Assembly: GCA_963678675.1 (NCBI GenBank)
Contig: OY783194.1
Span: 32,280,278 to 32,344,277 of the forward strand
From: Xiphydria camelus
Taxonomy: Eukaryota > Arthropoda > Insecta > Hymenoptera > Xiphydriidae
Direction of reading: 5' to 3'
Length of the DNA stretch: 64,000 nucleotides
Shown here: positions 11,501-20,700 of the stretch, piece by piece
Numbering within the stretch: the stretch's first letter is position 1
Layout: every line of letters starts with the position of its first letter
Made by a program: the position numbers and the translations under genes
Notes under the pieces: model-generated
Told to the model about the DNA's origin: nothing
The model's database searches: none
What the model saw: the letters and a program-made list of their open reading frames with translations, nothing else

Positions 11501-14500
11501 ATCCGACGCTATGACGGAGACGGACTCGTTCCCCGTGGAGGTCAAGGTTGACGATGAAAACTTGGAGCAGAGATCACAAAATCGGCCGAACCTGTCTTCG
11601 CCTTCTCGTCGCCGTAAGGCACTCCGCGATACGATCGAGGAGCTGAACTCGGGCCTGACGGCGGACGAGAAGGGACCGTTGGAAATGAACGGCGATCGGA
11701 AGACTCTCGACCAGATTCAGCTTCGTTGCGCGAGGGAGGAATGCGTAGAATGTAGAAACCTCTGGACCGATTACGACCGAAAAATTCAGTGCCTCTCTCG
11801 CGCCGAGTACTGCTTGAAGGAACAAATAGCGGACCTCGAGCGCAGAGAGCGCGCTTTCACCAATACGCTTCAGCAAGCGGATTCCACGTGGTCGCAGATG
11901 GAGTCCGATTACGTGGGTCAGTTGGAGGAGCTGAGGACGCGGCTGAACGAGAAGGTCTGCGCGAACAGGCAGTTGCTCGAACAGCTGACCGGCTTGGAGG
12001 AAGACATTCGTCGGTACCGGAAGCTGAGCATCTGTAATCTCTGCAAAAAGCCGGCTCGTGACGCCGACGAGGTCGATCACGTGGGAGGTGTGCTCACGGA
12101 AGCCACGGGCAGCGAACCAAAGGTGACACCCATGGAAGTCGATCCCCCGGATGATCTCCGATCGTCGGAAGCGAAAAACTCGGGTGATTGTGTTCGGCCG
12201 AAGAAATCGGAGATCACCAGAGCCACGCAAACAGACGAGTCCACCGGGGCGACGGACCGCCACTCTTCGGCTAAGAGTGTTCCGGAGCTGACGCAACCAC
12301 CCGCTGTGAAGACGAACCCACCTCTCGTTTCCCGTGAGGAATCGGTATCACGATGTGGCGCTACGCCAAGTGCACACAGTCTAATCACGGTGAGCACGTA
12401 CGATAGATTCGAACAGTGAGTCGCGTATTTTTCGATATTTGTTAGAGGAACGTTTTTCAACCTTTCATGAGTGAATTGATCGAACAGTAAGAACTTCTAT
12501 ACAATAAAGAATTCTGCGGTATGGACCTAAATATATAGATCACTTTTGGTGTTAGGTAATAATGGCGAAAGACTGAATGACTCCCAAATGTGATACGCAT
12601 ATCGCACACCTAAATCAAAACAGTATCAACTCAAAAAAAAATTGTTTTTCAGAAATGGCGATAAACTGTTTCTCATGTCGATATGTGATAAGGGATTTAC
12701 TTTTTTTGAAAAACAAGTTTTTTTGAGTTGTGCGATATGTAGGTTCACACCAGTGTGAAAAGGTGTTAAAGATAAACACCACTTTTTTTACCGTGTACCA
12801 GTAGACGCGTGGAAGATAGGTAACCGAAACTTTTTGTCGCAGGTCAACGTTCCTCTCAAAAATGACGCGGGGGTAGTCGCCGAGCTGGCTACCGAGGCGA
12901 AAGAAGAAGCGTTCGAGGGCGAGGAGCCCCGAAAGGCCGACGAACCGGTAGCCCAGGTCCGAGTCGTCCCCGAGGAGCAGCCGTTGGAAGAGGTCGAGGC
13001 CGTTGTTACTTTTACCGAATCAGAGCCCGAAAAGAAGGTTAGCCCGAGATGCGATGAGAGTAGGGAGAGAGAGGGGTGGGTGATGAGAGCGTGGAACACG
13101 AGGGCTAGGGCTGGCGCTGTTAGACAGAACTTCTCGTGCGGTCGGACGCACCGACTGGTCCTGTACCAGGAGATCTGTGTGTAAGACGATCGCACCTTAG
13201 ACAGTAAACGAACGAACCCTCCTTCTCGATCATTTCGAACGACGAAACGACTGTGTAGACTTCGCGTAGGTACGCTCGTATTCGCTGTGACGTGATTCGC
13301 TCGACGTTTCGGACTGTGCGCCGTCCGAACAGAGACTTCGACTTCCGCGAGAAGCGACACGATCGAAGCGGACGTGAAGTGGAAGTGTCCCGAGTTCGAA
13401 ACGCGACGAGGGGAGAGTCGAGAAGATGCGGCAAATTGCGGCGTCCGAGAGTACTCGAAGAGAAACTTGAAGATGGTCCACAAAGTCGAACAATGAACGA
13501 TCGAACGAACCCCGAACCTACGACGACCAGAATCTGACCTCTGGTCACCGCCGAACGGCATCCGGACTGCGCGCGAGGGACTCGGACGAAAGAGGAGGAG
13601 AGAAAGTAAGGCGCGTCGAGAGAAGACGCGAATGCGTTCCGTTCGTAACAGATCGAATCCCCGATTTCCCGGCTGGTTTCGAACTGGCCCAAGGTCAGTC
13701 TGTCAAATTGTCCCTATTCTCGCTCGAACTTCCGCTGCTACTTAAATCACGCTCATTTCACGCAACACGACGCGTCGTTCGCGCTGCGGGTTCCCCTTTG
13801 ACTGATGCTGACCCTCTCCGGTGGTCACGTTGACTTGTTCGGGGTCGACGGTGTCAGAGGGGCGAGTCGCGCCGACTGGAATTGTTCGGGGGTAGATTTC
13901 TCCTTGCTGTACTTAGAAGATCAGACGTAGTAAAAATGATCGTAGACGAGAGCTTCTCCTATATCTTATGTGGCGTCCAAGTGTGCTTGCGATTGGTGGT
14001 GGCCTATTCTATACTTTCATTGTGTCTGCACTCGGGTGATGAACTTGTGGAACGTCGGGAGGATGACGACGGCTCGATTCGACACTTCTCGTGACGTTGA
14101 TCGGAAAGATCCTCGATGAGATTTCCCGAAAATTGGTCGAATGCGTGAAAAATAGACAGACGTCGTTTCGTAACTGGAATATGCACAATTAACGTTTTTT
14201 GGAAATATCGATATCACGTTACGGGATTGTTGCGATAAGCATGTTCCATGTATCGTACAATCGATCAGAGGTTTCAATCGATTTTTGCACAGTCTACTGC
14301 GACGAGAGAATTTGCGATAATTGCAAATTTCAAGACAGTCGTTGTACGGGTGGATTATATCGTAGCACTCTCTACTTCTACGTATCTCTTCGACAATAAT
14401 AACCTGGGACCACTAAAAAGCCTCGCTAAAATGTTAATTATTAGTCGGCTTCATGATACGTATATTAATTATTAAGTTAGATCTCTTCTGTATTGTCTAC

Positions 14501-15060
14501 TCAATGCTTAATGTTAATTTTTAGTCTCGCCATTTAAACTAGATAGACCAGCTGAATTAGTTTGTTATTCGGAAGTTGAGGACTGGAACCCGAGTCTTCG
14601 TACAATAATGAATTTTATACAAATTCTGCACTTCCAAAATTCGATCAAAATTTATAATATAATGTAATTCCTACGAAAGCTTGGACCATTCCTTTCGACT
14701 TCCAATGGCATTTTATCGCATAAGTAGTTTTACATCGAACAAAAAGATCCAATTTTAAATTCGCAAAAAGTCAATTAATATTTCCAAGTATTTCGACAAT
14801 CGATTACGTCTTCCAACGTTTACACGACCTTGCTGTTCGACGTATATCTTTCACAGAGTCTTATTAACTCCATACACGACTGAGTATTATTATTTTGCAA
14901 CAGATTATCTACTTTCGCTGGAGGTGAAGGTCTCATCCTTTCTTCGCTGCGGTACCATTTAGTCAAGTCGGTGGCTTTACTTTCGCAGCAAGCTCCTAGT
15001 GTGTCCAGCTCTTCTTGCAGCGAGGATGCCGAGGAGCTGTCATTTTCAAAGTATCGATGA
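8568..15060 (+). CDS. Gene A: large acidic coiled-coil protein, unrecognised family
   Basis: Spliced model, all junctions phase 0: 8568-8654, 8951-9058, 10206-10532, 10660-10878, 10956-12389, 12843-13037, 14989-15060, giving 813 aa from the ATG at 8568. That ATG sits directly after a strong acceptor, so the true start may lie upstream (see 159-215). Coiled coil is predicted by eye from long Glu/Lys/Arg/Leu heptad-like runs in residues about 45-90, 130-240, 320-450 and 535-620. A glutamate tract lies near residue 290 (GAA repeat at 11078-11101). Two R-x-T-Q-T motifs, at residues about 306 and 669, resemble dynein light chain LC8 sites. A Cys-rich patch (CxxC at 11739-11757 and 12033-12048) flanks the block shared with gene B. 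The last exon was chosen because it restores phase and ends in a stop; it is the weakest part. No enzyme domain seen. A structural or adaptor role is inference only. Confidence 0.72.
9132..9389. mobile_element. MITE in gene A intron 2
   Basis: Near-perfect terminal inverted repeats of about 33 bases: the left starts ATTGAATCGCTTATTTGAGA, the right is its inverse with two extra bases. The block TTGAGAAACCCGACAAATCC occurs again inside the left half, at about 9183. The 258-base element is non-coding and lies wholly within the intron between 9058 and 10206. Confidence 0.75.
12499..12797. mobile_element. MITE family 1 copy 2, carrying an inserted foldback
   Basis: It shares both ends and the interior with 4197-4328, but has about 24 extra bases near the left end and a 142-base insert (12598-12739). 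The insert is itself an inverted repeat: outer arms CATATCGCAC and GTGCGATATG, inner arms starting AACTCAAAAAAA and closing with the inverse. The element lies in intron 5 of gene A, 46 bases before the exon at 12843. Confidence 0.65.
13038..14988 (+). other. Intron 6 of gene A (model-dependent)
   Basis: No further exon is convincing here. The block 13040-13700 is GC-rich and gives overlapping ORFs on both strands with arginine/serine-rich, low-complexity translations, typical of shadows. From 13900 onward the sequence turns AT-rich. If the exon at 14989-15060 is wrong, a different terminal exon of gene A must lie in this stretch or beyond. Confidence 0.4.
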
Positions 15061-15118
15061 GGTACGTATCAGTCGAAGCACTTCATAGTAGCAAAAACTC
15101 CATTAACCTTTATCCCGG

Positions 15119-15265
15119 GTGTTCACAAATTTGCTCACAAACTGGGTGTGGTCTCCGGCGAACGCGAGATCCAGTAGCGGAGCGACTGACTCCCCCTGCT
15201 TATCCGCTATTGGCTCGCGCGCTCCACAGACGCCACACCCAGTCTTGGAGCAGATCTGTAAACAC
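15119..15265. mobile_element. MITE, family 2 copy 2
   Basis: Left arm GTGTTCACAAATTTGCTCAC then AAACTGGGTGTGG; right arm is its inverse, ending GATCTGTAAACAC. Length and ends match copy 1 at 7772-7923, while the interior differs. It lies 58 bases after the predicted stop codon of gene A, within its probable 3' UTR. Confidence 0.7.
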
Positions 15266-17013
15266 TCGACGTAATATCTATTTGCCGGTTCTTCAAAAAT
15301 AATACATGCGTTCCAGGACAATACAGCTGGCGCTGCTTGGTGGGCCCAAGTGACGTTCAGAAATGGCACATCCTACCGCAAAACCGAGAGGTTGCCTCCC
15401 AAAATCCAACCGAACGACACAACATTCGCATCTATATTTTTATAAACTGTAATCGCGTACGATCGTGCCCCGAAGCACGATAATTCAAACGCGTTACGTG
15501 TCTCATACTTTTAGTATTTGTAACGGACACTCGCGATAGGCCGTAAGAGGAGCGCAGAGATTTAGCGCTCACTCTCTAGACTCTAATTGAGTACCGACCA
15601 AACGCCGAGTAAAAGGAACTTATCGGAGCTTCTCCCATTTTCCGTTTATCGGAATTTTCCCAATATTTTACTGTCGTTAAAAATACAGTTCCACGTGCTC
15701 GAGTGTCCCTCATTTGATACAGTGTACCCCGTATATCTTTTTGAGTTTACGTGTCTCTGTTCTCTGCAGTTTGGAGGATTTTAAGAATGATGTGCATGAC
15801 TTTCTAAAGATCCTTATATCCGGCGTTTGGTTCGAAAAAAAAACGCATCACTACTTCTACATTGATTTGTAACGAGCTCTTTATTACGTAACAGATGTTT
15901 TCCCCGAATTGCGAATTTTTTTCCAGTCGATTCGAGGAAAGCATACTAAAGTTCCAATGAGGAGATAGCGAATGCGTTCATAATGAAAATTATGGTCTAC
16001 GCTGGAACTACATTTAAGGGAACTACGACTTTGAAAAGGAAACTATAATTTTTGTATAAGAAGAGAAAAAGTATTCCTGCCTAATTACTGTAATTACAAA
16101 TTCACCTAAAAATACCCCGCCGCTGAAATTTCCGTCTTTCGAATAACCCCAACGAGTATTCAAAACAATTTTACAACGACAAATTGAGAAATACTAGTTA
16201 TCGAGGCTGCGCCTCAAAGATAAAGATTCGTTTTCAGGATCAAAGTTAATCATAATCGAAGCGTCTCGATTTCGGTGAACACGTCACCCGCGAGAACTTT
16301 TTATTTCCTTTTTCTATCACTATTGTAATGAGATTTTTGTAATGCCGAGTGATTGGCGAAAATCTCTCTCGCTTATGAGAGCACACATGTATATCGATAG
16401 TTCAAATTTGTCGACCGGCTACGCGAAAAGGTCGGCAAGTCTATCGAGCGTAGTCTTTAGGTTTAGAGCTGCCGTGAGTAAGAATCCGTTACTGCATGAG
16501 TAATTTAAGTTAGCCGTTAGGTCACTTCTCTAGTCGATTTTTTTTCTAACGTCTCAATCGGTAGTAACATACAGGCGGCCCGTCGTTCTTGAAATGCTGG
16601 AATCATCGTTAGTAGGGTTTTTTTTTCTAGTTCAGCGTTGAAAGGCCGACGCCGCCCTCCGTGCTTCCGAATTGTATATCACGGAGTCGCCCTGCTACGC
16701 GCGAGTCCAGGCTATACGTAAGCTATGTATTACCTAATTATAAGTTTAAGGACTCACCAGTGTTACGGTGTACAAGTAATGTATTTTGATTGCATATACC
16801 ACGTTATTCAATAAAACGAACAGTTAATGTGTTATTCGTATAAAAGAGTTTTTATAACGAAAAAAAAGTCTATTATGTTTTCCTGTCCATTCCACATACC
16901 CTTTTCTATGAGAAAACGATATACTACAAAATATATGACTAGAACCAACAGAAGACACAATGAAATTTTAAGGGAAGACAAGAGTTGTCGCACATTTCAC
17001 GGTATGTAATTAA
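15266..17013. other. AT-rich stretch without recognised genes
   Basis: Nothing coding was recognised between the MITE and the small minus-strand gene. Open frames are short and show no family resemblance. The stretch probably contains the 3' UTR of gene A, ending at a candidate polyadenylation signal at 16810-16815, and the 3' flank of the small gene on the opposite strand. Confidence 0.4.
16810..16815 (+). terminator. Candidate poly(A) signal AATAAA for gene A
   Basis: A canonical AATAAA on the + strand about 1.75 kb after the predicted stop of gene A and about 200 bases from the convergent small gene. It is the most plausible signal I noticed; chance occurrence in AT-rich sequence is possible. 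Confidence 0.35.
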
Positions 17014-17460
17014 TTAAGGTTCGACCTCCTTTTTCTGCCGAAGAGAGAGCTTAGCTTCAGTCTGGGCATTGAAGGCTGTGGTTTCTTCTGGATCGGAAGA
17101 ACCCTTCTTGTGGCAGAACGAAGAAAGTGGACACCGATCACCGCTACATTGGGACCTGGTAATCGTAGCTAATTAAATATTTTCAATTCTGAATATGGCG
17201 ACGGGATAATAAATGTACCCGCTGCGAGAAGAAGTTTTCGCCCTCGTGAGATCAGGACCACGTTTCATGTTCACCACTGCACCCATCATCAACGAGGGCA
17301 GAGTGCACTCCATGAAGCGCACTCTCTCCGTCAGAGCGGCTTGACGTCTCTCCAAGGAGGCGTTCCTCTTCTCGTACTGACTGACAAGATGCTCCCAGTA
17401 ACTGCTCTTTCTACTTCTTCCTCCCTCTTCCCGTTTAGCGGATATCTCGGAAGACGACAT
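17014..17460 (-). CDS. Small two-exon paralogue of the gene B N-terminus
   Basis: Exon 1 is 17460-17219 and exon 2 is 17155-17014, with a 63-base GT-AG intron; together they code for 127 aa (M-S-S-S-E-I-S start, V-E-P end). Residues about 22-80 align without gaps to the start of gene B: a YxKRNASL block, an LxxRxxxxECTLPS block, and then a CxxxxCPxxxxC cluster. Predicted helical, no signal peptide and no known domain. It starts 262 bases from the gene B start in the opposite direction. The intron falls where gene B has uninterrupted coding sequence. It may be a functional small protein, or a shortened duplicate in which a stop arose early; the reading frame itself is intact. Function unknown. 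Confidence 0.65.
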
Positions 17461-17722
17461 TTCTTTTCTAAAATTTGAAACCGGACCAACGAAGAATTTT
17501 GACTTGTAAATACTTTTGCGAGAAAGGTTACGAGAAAAGAAATTCGAATGTCTTTTGACCGTTGAAGAAAACGCTATCAAGGCGGCGATGAAACGCACCG
17601 GCGATCACATGGTCCATCAAAATGACGCGCAATAGTCGCGTTTAATAATTTCGGAAAACGTTAAATTTTCGAGTATAAAAACCAATTCAAATATAAAAAA
17701 AAATTCATCAGATGCCGCCAGG
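17461..17722. promoter_or_regulatory. Shared divergent promoter region between small gene and gene B
   Basis: These 262 bases separate two start codons that point away from each other. On the + strand a TATA-like TATAAAAA lies at 17674-17681, about 42-49 bases before the gene B ATG, and the ATG itself has an unusually good vertebrate-like context (GCCGCCAGGATGG). An acceptor-like CAG also precedes it, so a spliced leader is not excluded. No TATA box was noticed on the - strand. Confidence 0.5.
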
Positions 17723-20700
17723 ATGGACCCGTCCTCAACCACTTGCTCTTCCTCCGAGAGCAGATCGAGGAGCAACGAATGGGTGGACATGGTCACCCGC
17801 TACCAGAAGAGAAACGCGTCCCTGCAGTGCAGGCAGGCTCAGCTTTCGGATCGACTACGCGCTCTGGAGTGCACCCTTCCCAGCATCCTCATGGAAGCAG
17901 TAGCATCCATTCAATGCGGCAAGGAGCCACCTAACGTAGACCTGGAAAGCGTTCTCCGACTCTCTGGAGTGTCCACCTGTCCCTGTCCCCCCTGTCGACA
18001 CTCAGAATGTGCTTCCTATCTCACATCCCAAGAAGATGCCAACCAGACGGGCCAGGAAGTCGAATTGGTGTACGAGAGGAGTCGAAACGAAGTTGTAGAG
18101 AAGATCGTAGATCATGGAGCGTCTCCCAGACGAATCGGTGACGTGGTGAACGATGAAAGTGACGCTTCCAAAATGATCTGTTCACCCGGCAACGCGGAAT
18201 ACGGCACCGGAGACGACAAGGTTATGCTTTGTCCGCAAGCCTGCACGCAAGACCCTCCCATTTGCTGCCAAGTACCGTCCTGTGACAGCGATACTCTCTC
18301 AGTGGTGAATTCGCAGGACCTGGTTGCCCTGAAACGCATTCAGGAGCTAGCGGAGCAAGAGAAAACTCTGAAGAGATACATTTACGACATGGAGAGTCGC
18401 GAGAAGAGCTTCACCGAGACGCTGGGAAGAATGAACAAGCTTTTGAACGACCCACTGGAGATTTTGGAGTGTCCCAAAAATTGTCCCGGTGCTGAAGAGA
18501 GGGAACCACTGTCAAAGGACCCGCTGATGCTGCGACTTCAGAAATTGGAGTTCTACAATAGAAAGATGCTTCAGGGAATGAAGAATCTTCGAGAAGAGAA
18601 AAGACACTTGACGAAACAGACGGAGTTCTTGAAGGCTCAGCTGAGGGACACGAGAACGAAACTCGGTGAGGTTCAGAAGGAAGTCTTAGGCGAGACTGAC
18701 TTCATCGTGATGACTGCTCTGGTGGAGAAGGACTCATCGTCTTCCGAGTTAGAGAACTGTAGCTGCGAAGACGAAGAAACAAATGCGACGACGTTGAACG
18801 GCCTGGCCTCTCAGTTCGAAGAGGCCTTGAAAAAAGCTCAGGTATCGTAGAAGAGAAGCTGCGATTGATCAATGCATCGGTGGATCAACGAAATTATCCT
18901 GTTACTTTGTAGGATCATGGACTGTGCCATCTCACTGGACCCATCAAGGAAGCCGCTCAGAAACTGAAGCAATTGAGCAGGGCGGAAGAGACTGAGTCTT
19001 TCAATCCTGGCTCCACTGAGTGGAGAAAGGTAAGCAAGGTCCTCGCGGGAATCCAGGCTTTCTAGGGTTACCTTCAAGCTGCATTGCCGATTTTGTCTTC
19101 GTCCCTCTAACCTGCCTCCTCGTTTTGTTTGCAGAAGGTTTAAGCGTCACCCTGGAAAGCCCGGAGAGCGCGAGCGAGGGCAACATCTTTCGAACAATTT
19201 CGAAGAGAGATAATCGCAACTCTGAATTCAACAATGTTTGAGCTATACTAAACCTATCATCATCTTTTATAAACACTGAAGATCGTCATATTACATAAGA
19301 TCTCAATGATGAATCTTACGTAAGACCAATATCACCTCCCTGTAAACATATCACGAAATTCATGCTCAATATTTTAGACAAATTAATCGAATCAAGGTGC
19401 CGAATGCTTCACGTCTGTACACTAATTGATCTCACTGCCGACAGTCCTCAAAATACAGCTACACCGACTGGGGACCCGATGCTCTGGGTCCGCGAGGTGA
19501 GTGGATCTGCAGAAGCTGTGGTGAGGAATGCCTCCTAGACAGTGAAGAAGATCTTTCGAATGAGAAAAGAAGACTGCCAACTCCTGAAGATCACGAAAAA
19601 GACGTGAAGCCAGATTGCATTTGTGGCTTCAAAAGAAACTCCATACACTGCAAATGTGGCTGCAATAGCTCAGATCGATCTCAAAAAATCTCCACCTCAA
19701 AGAAAAACATTCCAGCCACGTTAAATCAGCTTCGAAAAGAAAAGTCGATGCCGGGTAAAAATGTCGAGACGAAAGCTGATGCAGCTAGTGTGATAAGATC
19801 AGCTACGCCTGGACGTTCGATGGCCACTACGACGAGCAACGTCCAGATTGACAAAAAGAAATCGAAATTTATTTTCCTTTCCAAGAGTCTGCCGATCCTG
19901 AAGAAGGAATCGATGAATGGTAAAGAAGAAAGGGAATTACGTCTGCGCCCTTTCGCGAGCGAAGGAACGGTGTTGTGGAATGTTACGAAAGAGAGTTCTA
20001 GCAAGATTCCAGGGACCACAAAATCAGTTGGTATGCCGACTCCTGAAGAATCGTCCCCGGAGACGCACAAGTCCGGCCGTTGTTGCGAATGTGCGACGAA
20101 GGAAGATGTTAATGTCGAGACGAAAACGTCGTCGTCTGCGAAAACGATGATGCCAATCGATAAACTGACAGTTGATGAAGCGATAGAAACGATCAACTAC
20201 GTCGATGAACCTAGTGATGAAGATGTTTCCTTAAAAAGAGATACGACTGACATTGAGGGTAAATCCTCCAGCAAAAAGGTTCTGGTAAGTTTAGAGTATT
20301 AAAAAATTGTGGGGAACTTCGATTCTGATATTGATTTTGTTTGTGATAAATTGTACAGGTCACTAAAACTTCGGATAGAAATGAACCCGAGTGTTCGATA
20401 ACTGAGGAAGTTCGGAAGAGGAATGAGAAAGACTGTAGTGCGCGGTGCAACGTCACAAAGCATTCCGATGGTGGTAAATTAAAAATAAAAATTTTTTTCT
20501 TTTATAAAAACATTAAGAAACATGAATGCTTTCTCGGTAAAATTCTTGTTTACTCAGTGTATACCTTTTTATAGTTAACGCGCAACAAAATGGTACCTGT
20601 AAACCCAAGCCTACAACGAAAGGAACGAAAAAGGTGTCGACGAAGAAACTCGCCATGCCTAAAAACGTTCCCTGCGAAATATGCAACAATGAGAACAATG

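Noticed and set aside
11574..12296. 240-codon - strand ORF
   Set aside because: Shadow of the large gene A exon; the + strand frame has coherent coiled-coil sequence and good splice borders.
12788..13692. Large minus-strand ORFs opposite gene A exon 6 and its intron
   Set aside because: Ser/Arg/Phe-rich with no domain; they overlap an exon on the + strand with phase-correct borders.
19139..19241. Possible extra gene B exon with frame ending NSEFNNV
   Set aside because: It follows an acceptor-like site but needs a phase the previous exon does not offer; in phase 0 it stops after two codons. Joining 19029 to 19445 keeps the frame. It could still serve as a truncating alternative.
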